Part shown: one piece after another, positions 41,013 through 49,912 of the stretch
Numbering within the stretch: the stretch's first letter is position 1
Layout: each line of letters starts with the position of its first letter
Source of the DNA: Streptomyces pseudovenezuelae
GTDB taxonomy: Bacteria > Actinomycetota > Actinomycetes > Streptomycetales > Streptomycetaceae
Length of the DNA stretch: 64,000 bases
Assembly (NCBI RefSeq): GCF_029892565.1
Contig: NZ_JARXVH010000006.1
Span: forward strand, 310,001 to 374,000
Direction of reading: 5' to 3'
Notes under the pieces: model-generated
Seen by the model: the letters and a program-made list of their open reading frames with translations, nothing else
Database searches by the model: none
What the model was told of the DNA's origin: nothing
Position numbers and translations under genes: made by a program

Positions 41013-42152
41013 ATGAGCGTCGGCACGAGCAGGGCGCGGGGAGCACGTGACGTGCGGCCCGGACCCGTGCCCCCGCACGACGGCCCCGCAGGGCTCGGCA
41101 TCGACCCCGACGACCTGCCCGACGGACTCGTCGTCGCCGACGAGCACGGCCAGGTGATCTGCTTCAACGCGGCGGCCGAACGCATCACCGCCGTCCGCGC
41201 CGAGGACGCCCTTGGCCGACGGCTGGAAAAGGCCCTGCCGTTAGAGGACCTGGAGGGGCGTCGCTGGTGGCAGCTGACCGACCCCTACGGCGGCCTCGCC
41301 ACCCGGGTCCGCCAGCCCGAGCGCAACCTCCTGCTGCCCGGCGGACGAGAGGTCCTGGTCTCCGCGCGGTACGTGCGCGACGAACCCACCGGACCCGTCC
41401 AGCGCTTCGTCGTCTCCCTGCGGGACACCGAGGCCCGCCGCCGCACCGAGCGCAGCCACGCCGAGCTGATCGCCACCGTCGCCCACGAACTGCGCTCGCC
41501 GCTCACCTCCGTCAAGGGCTTCACCGCCACCCTGCTGGCCAAGTGGGAGAGGTTCACCGACGACCAGAAGCGGCTGATGCTGGAGACCGTCGACGCCGAC
41601 GCCGACCGCGTCACCCGGCTCATCGCCGAACTGCTCGACATCTCCCGGATCGACAGCGGCCGCCTGGAGCTGCGCCGCCAGCCCGTCGACATGGGCGCCG
41701 CCGTCGGCCGGCACATCCAGGCCTACGTCGCCGCGGGCCAGCCCGCCGACAAGTTCCTGCTGCGCATCGAGCAGCCGCTGCCCGCCCTGTGGGCCGACCC
41801 GGACAAGGTCGACCAGGTGCTCAGCAACCTGCTGGAAAATGCCGTGCGCCACGGCGAGGGAACCGTCACGATTGACGTCACGCCCTCGGCGTCCCCGCGC
41901 GAGCGGGAGGACGCCGCCGGCACGTCGGTCACCGTGGGCGACGAGGGGCCCGGCATCCCGGAGGAGTCCATGAACCGCGTCTTCACCCGCTTCTGGCGGG
42001 GCAGCAAGCGCGGCGGCACGGGCCTCGGGCTCTACATCGTCAAGGGCATCGTCGAGGCCCACGGCGGTGCCATCACGGTCGGCCGCGCCCCCGGCGGCGG
42101 CGCCGAGTTCCGATTTACGTTGCCCGTGGGCACCCCGGCGTATCTCCAGTAG
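41013..42152 (+). CDS. Soluble PAS-domain sensor histidine kinase
   Basis: 379 aa, no membrane helix. PAS domain (about 30-140, DLPDGLVVADEHGQVICFNAAAERI), HisKA with phospho-acceptor His158 in VAHELRSPL, and HATPase_c with N-box SNLLENAVRHGEG, DEGPGIPEE and GGTGLGLYIVKGI. All catalytic residues are present. No response regulator is encoded beside it, so it is an orphan kinase; its conserved place between the rRNA methyltransferase and pheS suggests a core signal, but none can be named. Confidence 0.95.
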   Translation: MSVGTSRARGARDVRPGPVPPHDGPAGLGIDPDDLPDGLVVADEHGQVICFNAAAERITAVRAEDALGRRLEKALPLEDLEGRRWWQLTDPYGGLATRVRQPERNLLLPGGREVLVSARYVRDEPTGPVQRFVVSLRDTEARRRTERSHAELIATVAHELRSPLTSVKGFTATLLAKWERFTDDQKRLMLETVDADADRVTRLIAELLDISRIDSGRLELRRQPVDMGAAVGRHIQAYVAAGQPADKFLLRIEQPLPALWADPDKVDQVLSNLLENAVRHGEGTVTIDVTPSASPREREDAAGTSVTVGDEGPGIPEESMNRVFTRFWRGSKRGGTGLGLYIVKGIVEAHGGAITVGRAPGGGAEFRFTLPVGTPAYLQ

Positions 42153-42307
42153 CCGCCGACGAGGCCCCACGGGCGCGGTCACCTGTCTCACCCCCGTTAG
42201 ACTCGGCCTTTGGCACCTTTGCGTCCCCGTTTCAGGTTTCAGGGACGACGCGTCCCCCCGAGTCGGGACGGGGACCATCCGCCAGCCAACCGGAAGCACG
42301 GGAAGAG

Positions 42308-43447
42308 ATGTCGGCACCGAATAAGTCGTACGACCCTGTAGAGGTCGAGGCCTTGAAACCGGAAGAGATCGAGCGCATGCGGGACGAGGCGCTCGCCGCC
42401 TTCGCCGCCGCCGGTGACCTCGACGCACTCCAGGAGGCCAAGGTCGCCCACACCGGCGGCACCTCCCCCCTCGCCCTCGCCAACCGCGAGATCGGCGCGC
42501 TGCCCCCGCACGCCAAGGCCGCCGCCGGCAAGCTGGTCGGCCAGGCCCGGGGCGCGGTGAACAAGGCGCTCGCCGGCCGCCAGGCCGAGCTGGAGGCCGA
42601 GCGCGACGCGCGCGTGCTGGTCGAGGAGGCGGTGGACGTCACGCTGCCCTACGACCGCGTGCCGGCCGGCGCCCGCCACCCGCTGACCACCCTCTCGGAG
42701 CGCATCGAGGACGTCTTCGTGGCCATGGGCTACGAGGTCGCCGAGGGCCCCGAGGTCGAGGCCGAGTGGTTCAACTTCGACGCCCTCAACATCGGCCCGG
42801 ACCACCCGGCCCGCGGCGAGGCCGACACCTTCTTCGTGCGGACGGCATCCGACAGCGGCTCGGGCGGCAGCGGCACCGAGTCCGGCGTCGTGCTGCGCAC
42901 CCACACCTCGCCCGTGCAGATCCGCTCCCTGCTGGAGCGCGAGCTGCCGGTCTACGTGATCTGCCCCGGCCGCGTGTACCGCACCGACGAGCTGGACGCC
43001 ACCCACACCCCGGTCTTCCACCAGGTCGAGCTGCTCGCGGTCGACGAGGGCCTCACCATGGCCGACCTCAAGGGCACCCTGGATCACATGGTCCAGTCCC
43101 TGTTCGGCGCGGGCATGAAGACCCGGCTGCGGCCGAACTTCTTCCCGTTCACCGAGCCGTCCGCCGAGATGGACATGCTCTGCTACGTCTGCAAGGGCGA
43201 GTCCGTCGGCAACCCCGACCGCCCCTGCCGCACCTGCTCCTCCGAGGGCTGGATCGAGCTGGGCGGCTGCGGCATGGTCAACCCCAAGGTGCTGGCCGCC
43301 TGCGGTGTGGACCCCGAGAAGTACAGCGGATTCGCCTTCGGGTTCGGCATCGAGCGGATGCTGATGTTCCGCCACAACGTCGAAGACATGCGAGACATGG
43401 TCGAGGGTGACGTCCGGTTCACCCGGCCGTTCGGGATGGAGATCTGA
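42308..43447 (+). CDS. pheS: Phenylalanyl-tRNA synthetase alpha subunit
   Basis: 379 aa. N-terminal coiled-coil tRNA-binding region (about 20-100) and class II catalytic core with motif 2-like VYRTDELDATHTPVFHQVE and motif 3 GFGIERMLMFR. A Cys-rich segment (CYVCKGES...CRTCSSEGW) of the type CxxC...CxxC could bind zinc. With PheT it forms the alpha2beta2 enzyme charging tRNA-Phe. TAGACT at 42198-42203 is a possible -10, giving a leader of about 100 bases. Its stop overlaps the pheT start (TGATG). Confidence 0.98.
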   Translation: MSAPNKSYDPVEVEALKPEEIERMRDEALAAFAAAGDLDALQEAKVAHTGGTSPLALANREIGALPPHAKAAAGKLVGQARGAVNKALAGRQAELEAERDARVLVEEAVDVTLPYDRVPAGARHPLTTLSERIEDVFVAMGYEVAEGPEVEAEWFNFDALNIGPDHPARGEADTFFVRTASDSGSGGSGTESGVVLRTHTSPVQIRSLLERELPVYVICPGRVYRTDELDATHTPVFHQVELLAVDEGLTMADLKGTLDHMVQSLFGAGMKTRLRPNFFPFTEPSAEMDMLCYVCKGESVGNPDRPCRTCSSEGWIELGGCGMVNPKVLAACGVDPEKYSGFAFGFGIERMLMFRHNVEDMRDMVEGDVRFTRPFGMEI

Positions 43448-45960
43448 TGCGGGTCCCGCTTTCCTGGCTGCGGGAGTACGTCGACCTGCCGGCGACCGAA
43501 ACCGGCCGTGACGTCCAGGCCAAGCTCATCTCGGCGGGCCTGGAGGTCGAGACCGTCGAGCACCTCGGCGCCGACCTCAAGGGCCCCCTCGTCGTCGGCC
43601 GGGTGCTGACGATCGAGGAGCTGGAGGGCTTCAAGAAGCCGATCCGGTTCTGCACCGTCGACGTCGGCACCGCCAACGGCACCGGTGAGCCGCAGGAGAT
43701 CGTCTGCGGTGCCCGGAACTTCGCCGTCGGCGACAAGGTCGTCGTGGTCCTGCCGGGCGCCGTGCTGCCCGGCGGCTTCGCGATCGCCGCCCGCAAGACC
43801 TACGGCAGGACGTCCCACGGCATGATCTGCTCCAGCGACGAGCTGGGCATGGGCGACGACGGCACCCACGGCATCATCGTGCTGCCGCCGGAGACCGAGA
43901 TCGGCAAGGACGCCGTCGAGCTGCTCGAACTGGTCGACGAGGTCCTGGACATCGCCGTCACCGCCAACCGCGGCGACTGCCTCTCCATCCGCGGCGTGGC
44001 CCGCGAGACCGCCATCGCCTACGGCCTGCCGCTGCGCGACCCGGCACTCCTCGACGTGCCCGGACCGAACGCCTTCGGCTACCCGGTGAAGGTCTCCGAC
44101 CCGGTCGGCTGCGACCGCTTCACCGCCCGCACGGTCACCGGTCTGAGCCTCGAGGCCCGCTCGCCGATCTGGCTCCAGCGCCGGGTGCAGAAGGTCGGCA
44201 TGCGTCCGATCTCGCTCGCCGTCGACGTCACCAACTACGTGATGATGGAGCTCGGCCAGCCGCTGCACGCCTACGACCGCGGCCTGGTCCACGGCACCAT
44301 CGGGGTGCGCCGCGCGGAGCAGGGCGAGAAGCTCGTCACCCTCGACGGCGTCACGCGCACCCTGCACGCCGAGGACCTGGTCATCACCGACGACCGCGGT
44401 CCCATCGGGCTGGCAGGCGTCATGGGCGGCGCCAACACCGAGATCGCCGACCACGAGGACACCGAGAACGCGACGAGCGACGTCGTGATCGAGGCCGCGC
44501 ACTTCAACGCGGTGTCGATCGCCCGCACCGCCCGCCGCCACAAGCTGTCCTCCGAGGCGTCCCGGCGCTTCGAGCGCGGTGTCGACCCGCAGGCCGCGGC
44601 GGCCGCCGCGCAGCGCACCGTCGACCTGCTCGTGCTGCTGGCCGGCGGCACCGCCGAGGCCGGCGTCACCGAGATCAGCGCGCCGTCCGCGCCGCACACC
44701 ATCGCCGTCCCGGCCGACCACCCGGACAAGGTCGCGGGCGTCGACTACGGCCGCGAGACCGTCGTACGCCGGCTCCAGGAGATCGGCTGCGACGTGTACG
44801 GGCAGGACGAGCTGATCGTCACCGTGCCGTCCTGGCGGCCCGACCTGGCCGCGATCAACGACCTGGCCGAAGAGGTCATCCGCCTGGAGGGCTACGAGAA
44901 CCTGCCCTCCACGCTGCCCCGCCCCCCGGCCGGTCGCGGTCTGACCCGCCGGCAGCGGCTGCACCGCCGCGTCGGCCGGGTGCTCGCCGGTGCCGGATAC
45001 GTCGAGGCGCCGAACTACCCGTTCGTCGGCGAGCAGGTCTTCGACCAGCTCCTGCTGGCGGCGGACGACCCGGCCCGCCGCGTCGTGAAGCTCGTCAACC
45101 CGCTCAACGACGAGGAGCCCGCGCTGCGTACGTCGCTGCTGCCGGGCCTGCTCGGCGCGCTGCGGCGCAACGACGGCCGGGGCGCGCACGACCTGGCGCT
45201 GTTCGAGACCGGGCTGGTCTTCCACCCGGCCGCCGAGCAGCACACCGCCGTGTCCCTGCCCGTCGACCGGCGTCCCACCGACGAGGAGATCGCCGAGCTG
45301 AACGCCACGCTGCCCGTGCAGCCACGCCATGTCGCCGTCGTCCTCGCGGGCGCCCGCGAGCAGGCCGGCTGGTGGGGCAAGGGCCGGCCGGCCGACTGGG
45401 CCGACGCGGTCGAGGCGGCCCGCGCGGTCGCACGCGAGGCCGGCGCCGAACTCGTCGTCCGCCAGGGCCAGTACGGTCCGTGGCACCCCGGGCGCACCGC
45501 CGAGCTCGTGATCGTGACCGACGGGGACGAGCAAGTCGTCGGCCACGCGGGCGAGTTGCACCCGCGCGTGGCCAAGGCGCTGAGCCTGCCCGCCCGCACC
45601 AGCGCCATGGAGCTGAACCTGGACGCGCTCACGGCGGTCGGCGACGACACCCCGCAGGCGCCCCGGATCTCCTCCTTCCCGGTCGCCACGCAGGACGTCG
45701 CGCTCGTCGTCGCCCGCGAGGTGCCGACGGCACAGGTCGAGGCCGCGCTGCGCGAGGGCGCCGGCGAACTCCTGGAGTCCATCCGGCTGTTCGACGTCTA
45801 CGAGAACGACGAGCAGCTCGGCGCGGGCAACAAGTCGCTGGCCTACGCCCTGCGGTTCCGCGCGGCCGACCGGACCCTCACCGTGGACGAGGCCTCGGCG
45901 GCCCGGGACGCGGCGGTCGCCCTCGCGGGCGAGCGGGCGGGAGCGGTACTGCGCGCCTGA
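43447..45960 (+). CDS. pheT: Phenylalanyl-tRNA synthetase beta subunit
   Basis: 837 aa, normal length. tRNA-binding EMAP domain (about 40-155), B3/B4 editing domain (about 210-400, which clears Tyr-tRNA-Phe), B5 DNA-binding-like domain, and C-terminal ferredoxin-fold anticodon-binding domain (about 740-837, FPVATQDVALVVAREV). One-base overlap with pheS ensures balanced synthesis. No arg genes follow directly; a phosphatase gene begins 184 bases later. Confidence 0.98.
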   Translation: MRVPLSWLREYVDLPATETGRDVQAKLISAGLEVETVEHLGADLKGPLVVGRVLTIEELEGFKKPIRFCTVDVGTANGTGEPQEIVCGARNFAVGDKVVVVLPGAVLPGGFAIAARKTYGRTSHGMICSSDELGMGDDGTHGIIVLPPETEIGKDAVELLELVDEVLDIAVTANRGDCLSIRGVARETAIAYGLPLRDPALLDVPGPNAFGYPVKVSDPVGCDRFTARTVTGLSLEARSPIWLQRRVQKVGMRPISLAVDVTNYVMMELGQPLHAYDRGLVHGTIGVRRAEQGEKLVTLDGVTRTLHAEDLVITDDRGPIGLAGVMGGANTEIADHEDTENATSDVVIEAAHFNAVSIARTARRHKLSSEASRRFERGVDPQAAAAAAQRTVDLLVLLAGGTAEAGVTEISAPSAPHTIAVPADHPDKVAGVDYGRETVVRRLQEIGCDVYGQDELIVTVPSWRPDLAAINDLAEEVIRLEGYENLPSTLPRPPAGRGLTRRQRLHRRVGRVLAGAGYVEAPNYPFVGEQVFDQLLLAADDPARRVVKLVNPLNDEEPALRTSLLPGLLGALRRNDGRGAHDLALFETGLVFHPAAEQHTAVSLPVDRRPTDEEIAELNATLPVQPRHVAVVLAGAREQAGWWGKGRPADWADAVEAARAVAREAGAELVVRQGQYGPWHPGRTAELVIVTDGDEQVVGHAGELHPRVAKALSLPARTSAMELNLDALTAVGDDTPQAPRISSFPVATQDVALVVAREVPTAQVEAALREGAGELLESIRLFDVYENDEQLGAGNKSLAYALRFRAADRTLTVDEASAARDAAVALAGERAGAVLRA

Positions 45961-46144
45961 CGACCGTGACGGTGGCTGGTCGGACCATGGCCATGGCCTG
46001 ACCGGCCACCCTCGGTCACGTCACTCATATGGGTGACAATCCTGGGCGATCTGGTCCTCCCGGGCCATGCGGTCGACAGAATCGGACCGGCCTTTCGGGG
46101 CCGGTCCGTCTGCGCTGTCAGGGCCTAAATGGGGGGCCATCGGC

Positions 46145-47251
46145 ATGATCCGCATCAAGGCTGGGGTGTCCCGCCGGGCCGTCCGCGAGGAGGAGCCGAG
46201 GCCGTTGCGCCGGGTTCTCGCGCTGGGGCTGCCGACGGTCTGGGGTGCCATGGCGATCACGTACAAACTGGCCTGTCCGCTCGCCCAGCAGAACGGGATC
46301 GGGGCGCGGATCGTCACCAGCGCCGTCTTCTTCGCCGTCGGCACCGGGCTGATAGTCCATGTCCGGCAGGCGTTGATGCGTGAGCTCAGAGCGGTCCGCC
46401 GGGTCGCCGGCGCCGCCCAGAGCGTCCTGCTGCGACCGCTGCCCCCGCGCATCGACGGCCTGAACGTCGCCGCCGCCCAACTCTCCACGGACCGCGGCGC
46501 GGTCGTCGGCGGCGACCTGTACGAGGTCATCGCCACCGAGCACGGCGTACGCGTGGTCATGGGCGATGTGCGAGGCCACGGGATCGGTGCCATCGGCACG
46601 GTCGCCGCCGTCCTCGGCTCGTTCCGCGAGGTCGTGCACGACGAGCCCGAACTCGGCGGTGTCCTGCGGAAGTTGGACCGCGCCCTCGCCCGCCACCTGC
46701 GCGAACGCGCCCGCGCCGAACACCCCTCCGTCGGCCCCGAACCGGACAGCCCGGTCGCCGAGGAGTTCGTCACCGTCCTCCTCCTGGAGATCCGCCCCGA
46801 CGGCGAGATCCGCGCCCTCAACTGCGGCCACCCCTGGCCGTACCTCCTCAGCGGTCCCCGAGTCGAACCCCTGACCTGTGTGGACCCCCTCCCACCCCTC
46901 GGCCCCTTCGCCCTCCCACCAGACCTCCCGGTCCACCACTGCGGCCACCTACTCTCCGGCGAAACCCTGTTCCTCCACACAGACGGAGCCGAGGACGCGA
47001 GAAACGCCCGGGGCCGTTTCTTTCCCTTGCAGGGGGTACTGACCGCGACCCTGCGTGAAACCCCCTTGGCGGCCCCCCAGTTACTCCTGGGAGCAGCCTT
47101 CACAGCCCTACTCCGCCACACCGCAGGCGCCCCCACGGATGACGTGGCCTTACTGGCACTACAGAACAACCGCCAACGCCAACTGACCTCAGGGGCGCGG
47201 GGAGCTGCGCGACCAGCCACCTCCAGCCCACAGCCGACAACGCACCTCTGA
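46145..47251 (+). CDS. Membrane PP2C-type (SpoIIE) phosphatase
   Basis: 368 aa. Two membrane helices (about 25-45 and 53-73), then a PP2C domain with metal-binding motifs VVGGDLYEV, MGDVRGHGIGA and LHTDGAEDA, ending in APTDDVALLAL. Such RsbU/SpoIIE-like enzymes dephosphorylate anti-sigma-factor antagonists. From GARG onward the last 20 residues (GARGAARPATSSPQPTTHL) are encoded by what looks like a dispersed intergenic repeat, so the C-terminus was probably extended by it. Confidence 0.92.
   Translation: MIRIKAGVSRRAVREEEPRPLRRVLALGLPTVWGAMAITYKLACPLAQQNGIGARIVTSAVFFAVGTGLIVHVRQALMRELRAVRRVAGAAQSVLLRPLPPRIDGLNVAAAQLSTDRGAVVGGDLYEVIATEHGVRVVMGDVRGHGIGAIGTVAAVLGSFREVVHDEPELGGVLRKLDRALARHLRERARAEHPSVGPEPDSPVAEEFVTVLLLEIRPDGEIRALNCGHPWPYLLSGPRVEPLTCVDPLPPLGPFALPPDLPVHHCGHLLSGETLFLHTDGAEDARNARGRFFPLQGVLTATLRETPLAAPQLLLGAAFTALLRHTAGAPTDDVALLALQNNRQRQLTSGARGAARPATSSPQPTTHL
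47189..47236. repeat. Dispersed Streptomyces repeat at the 3' end of a gene
   Basis: TCAGGGGCGCGGGGAGCTGC followed by GCGACCAGCCAC closely matches the AGGGGCGCGGGGAACTGCGC element that I recall as abundant between Streptomyces genes. Here it lies inside the phosphatase reading frame. Recognition is from memory and no search was run. Confidence 0.6.
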
Positions 47252-47404
47252 CCGAACGGCGCCTGGTCGACCCGCCAAGCCCCGGCAGGGCCGCCGCACT
47301 ATGTGAGGGGGAGCCGGCGGCCCCGCAGGCCTCTGGCGAGGCAGTTCAGTCAACCGACCCGGAACTCTCCGCAACAGTGCGCACACGCTGCGGATTCGAG
47401 CACT

Positions 47405-47427
47405 CCGTTCACACCCCGTGTGAACGG
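47405..47427. promoter_or_regulatory. Perfect 10-3-10 palindrome over a -35 region
   Basis: CCGTTCACAC (47405-47414), CCC, GTGTGAACGG (47418-47427). A TACTCT -10 candidate lies at 47436-47441, so the dyad centre falls near -32 of the expected start site and a bound protein would block RNA polymerase. The controlled gene is the NsdA-like regulator at 47471. Confidence 0.65.
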
Positions 47428-47470
47428 CCCCGCACTACTCTGTCCGCACCGAGGCACCCGGGGGGCATCC

Positions 47471-48811
47471 ATGCAGCCCAACACTCTGCTCGACGCGATC
47501 CTGGACGAGGCGGGCATCTCGCACGCCGGTCTCGCCGCACATGTGAACCAGGCGGGACGCGCCCGAGGACTGGCGTTGCGGTACGAACACACCGCCGTGG
47601 CACGGTGGTTGAAGGGACAGCGCCCACGCGGCCAGGTCCCCGACCTGATCTGCGAAGTGCTCGCGCAGCGCCTGCACCGGCCGGTGACCCTCGACGACAT
47701 CGGCCTCGGCGTGCCCGGCGAACCGTCGACCCCGCACGGCACCTCGCTCTCCGGCTTCGTCGAGCGGGCCACCGCGCTGTGGCGCTCCGACGAGCAGCAG
47801 CGCCCGCACATACTGGGCGCCCCCGCCGTCACCGGCACGCCCGCCGTGATGCCCGTGTGGGAGTGGGAGAACCCGCCCGAGGACACGGACGTCTCCCGCG
47901 GCGGCCGGCACCGGGTCACCGCGGGCGACCTCGACATGCTGCGCGCCGCCCGCACCCACTACGAGCAGATGTACCGCAAGGCCGGCGGCATAGCGACCCG
48001 CACCCGGATCGTCGGCTTCCTCAACGCCGAGGCCGCCCCGCTGCTGCGCGGCAGCTACACCGACGCCATGGGCCGCCAACTGCACCGCGCCACGGGCGGG
48101 TTGGTGGCGATCGCCGGCATCTGCGCGTACGACTCCGACGCGCACGGCCTGGCCCAGCGCTACTTCCACCAGGCGCTGCGGCTCGCGAAGGCCAGTGGAG
48201 ATCAGGGACTCGGCGCCTACGTGATCGCGCTGCTGGTCAACCAGGCGCTGTTCATGCGGGAGTACCGCCAGGCCGTCGCCTTCGCCGAGGCCGCGCTGCG
48301 CGCCGCCGGCAAGCACATCACCCCGGCGCTCGCCTCCGACCTGTACGCGATGCAGGCCAAGGCGTACGCGCACCTGGGCGACGGCACGAGCGCCCTGTCC
48401 TGCATCCGGCGTGCGGAGAAGGCCGCCGAACGCATCCGGCGCGGATACGAACCCGACGAGACGGGCTATGTCCAACCGGGGTTGGTCAACGTCCAGGTGG
48501 CGGAGGCGTTGCTCAGCCTCGGCGAGCTGGTGGCCGCGGGCGAGCACGCGGTGGCCGCCGTCGGTGAGCCGGCGCACGACCGCGGCCGGGTGCACCGGCT
48601 CGCCATGCTGAGCACGATCGAACTGCGTCAGGGAAACGCCGAGAAGGCCGTGGCCGCGGCCGTGCAGATGGCCGAACAGGCCCGTGGAATGGAGTCCCAG
48701 CGGCTGCGCGACAGACTCCGCGCGGTGCGCGAACACCTGGTGCGCAGCGGCGGTTCGGGCACCGCCGAGGCCGCCGAACTCATCGACGGGGCGCTGCGCG
48801 TACCGCTGTAG
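47471..48811 (+). CDS. NsdA-like HTH/TPR regulator
   Basis: 446 aa from the ATG at 47471 (GGGGGG upstream). The N-terminal ~75 residues (LLDAILDEAGISHAGLAAHVNQAG...HTAVARWLKGQRP) are an HTH-like domain; the rest is a chain of TPR-type helical repeats (AQRYFHQALRLAKASGDQGLGAYV, YRQAVAFAEAALRAAG, SALSCIRRAEKAAERI). This is the layout of NsdA-type negative regulators of sporulation and antibiotic production. A perfect palindrome overlaps its -35 region, so it is tightly regulated, perhaps by itself. Confidence 0.85.
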   Translation: MQPNTLLDAILDEAGISHAGLAAHVNQAGRARGLALRYEHTAVARWLKGQRPRGQVPDLICEVLAQRLHRPVTLDDIGLGVPGEPSTPHGTSLSGFVERATALWRSDEQQRPHILGAPAVTGTPAVMPVWEWENPPEDTDVSRGGRHRVTAGDLDMLRAARTHYEQMYRKAGGIATRTRIVGFLNAEAAPLLRGSYTDAMGRQLHRATGGLVAIAGICAYDSDAHGLAQRYFHQALRLAKASGDQGLGAYVIALLVNQALFMREYRQAVAFAEAALRAAGKHITPALASDLYAMQAKAYAHLGDGTSALSCIRRAEKAAERIRRGYEPDETGYVQPGLVNVQVAEALLSLGELVAAGEHAVAAVGEPAHDRGRVHRLAMLSTIELRQGNAEKAVAAAVQMAEQARGMESQRLRDRLRAVREHLVRSGGSGTAEAAELIDGALRVPL

Positions 48812-48887
48812 ACCCGGCCCATGATCACCGACACGTCTTCGTTCCTGCTGCGATATTGCCACTTACTCGACGGAAGGTGGCAGAACC

Positions 48888-49433
48888 GTGCAGTGGACGA
48901 AACAGAACGAACAAACTGTGTACTCAAATCGCTGGTTCAGCGTCAACCTCGCAGATGTCGAGTTGCCGGACGGCCGGCATCTCGACCACTTCCTGATCAA
49001 GCTGCGGCCGGTCGCCGTGGCCACGGTCGTCAACGAGGCCAACGAGGTCCTCCTGCTCTGGCGGCACCGCTTCATCACCGACAGCTGGGGGTGGGAACTC
49101 GCGGCGGGCGTCGTCGAGGACGGCGAGGACCTCGCGTTCGCGGCCGCCAGGGAACTGGAGGAGGAGACCGGCTGGCGACCGGGACCCCTGCACCACCTCC
49201 TGAGCGTGGAGCCCTCCAACGGGCTCACCGACGCCCGGCACCACATCTACTGGTCGGACGAGGGCGAGTACATCGGACACCCCGTGGACGACTTCGAGTC
49301 CGACCGTCGGGAGTGGGTCCCGCTCAAGCTGGTCCCCGACATGGTCGCCCGTGGGGAGGTCCCGGCCGCCAACATGGCGGCCGCGTTACTGCTGCTGCAC
49401 CATCTCAGGCTCGGCCAGGACACCTTGCCCTGA
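48888..49433 (+). CDS. NUDIX hydrolase (ADP-ribose pyrophosphatase-like)
   Basis: 181 aa. The complete Nudix box reads G(x5)E(x7)REL(x2)EE(x)GW within GVVEDGEDLAFAAARELEEE, followed by TGW. The N-terminal strands VYSNRWFSVNLADVELPDG resemble ADP-sugar pyrophosphatases. It would hydrolyse ADP-ribose or another nucleoside diphosphate derivative with Mg2+. GTG start with GGAAGGTGG about 9 bases upstream. It may share the transcript of the NsdA-like gene 76 bases upstream. Confidence 0.93.
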   Translation: MQWTKQNEQTVYSNRWFSVNLADVELPDGRHLDHFLIKLRPVAVATVVNEANEVLLLWRHRFITDSWGWELAAGVVEDGEDLAFAAARELEEETGWRPGPLHHLLSVEPSNGLTDARHHIYWSDEGEYIGHPVDDFESDRREWVPLKLVPDMVARGEVPAANMAAALLLLHHLRLGQDTLP

Positions 49434-49457
49434 ACCCCCCCACCCGGTCCTGGCCGT

Positions 49458-49715
49458 TCAATGTCCCAGGGCCTGCCAGATCGTCACGACGAGCGCGCCC
49501 ACCGCCGTCAGCGCCGCGACAGCGGGCAACGGCCAGCGGGAGTGTTCGAGGGCGATGATCCGCGCGCTCAGGCCGTCGATTTCCTTGTCGGTCTCCTCCG
49601 TACGGTGAGTGAGCAGCGCCAACCCGCCCTCGACGCGCGCGTAGGCGACGTCGAGGCGGCGGCGTAACTCTGCGAGTTCTCCATGGACCACGGGATGCTC
49701 GGGGTCGGCGGTCAC
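49458..49715 (-). CDS. Small coiled-coil, tail-anchored membrane protein
   Basis: 85 aa from the GTG at 49715, which has an ideal AAAGGAG 7 bases upstream. The first 60 residues form an amphipathic helix or coiled coil (ELAELRRRLDVAYARVEGGLAL, RTEETDKEIDGLSARI), and the last 20 a membrane helix (PLPAVAALTAVGALVVTIW). Such small proteins are seen in actinobacteria and phages (haemolysin XhlA-like), but there is no phage context here. Function unknown. It is in the gap between a convergent NUDIX gene and a terminator. Confidence 0.72.
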   Translation of the reverse strand: MTADPEHPVVHGELAELRRRLDVAYARVEGGLALLTHRTEETDKEIDGLSARIIALEHSRWPLPAVAALTAVGALVVTIWQALGH

Positions 49716-49845
49716 GAGTCCGCTCCTTTCCGTAGTCGGCACATCCCTTGCATGCGCATGAAGAGTCAACTCGCCTGGTGGGCGCGTGGGGAGCGTGTGC
49801 GCGCGGCATATGCGGGCCCGGCGCGCACACGGTGTGTGAATGACG

Positions 49846-49876
49846 TGGGCCCGGCGCCATCTCGGTGCCGGGCCCA
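49846..49876 (-). terminator. 13-bp hairpin after the hydroxyacyl-CoA dehydrogenase gene
   Basis: TGGGCCCGGCGCC pairs with GGTGCCGGGCCCA across a 5-base loop (49859-49863) with a single G-T wobble. It lies 37 bases beyond the stop of the minus-strand dehydrogenase gene and upstream of the small membrane protein gene. Confidence 0.8.
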
Positions 49877-49912
49877 TGGAAATCGCTCTTCGTAGTCGAT
49901 CGCTCTTCGTGG

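Noticed and set aside
42153..42307. T-box riboswitch upstream of pheS
   Set aside because: No T-box consensus, specifier loop or terminator/antiterminator pair could be seen; only a possible TAGACT -10 element.
49458..49912. Prophage remnant
   Set aside because: One XhlA-like small protein is not enough; no integrase, capsid or lysis genes and no att-like repeats are nearby.
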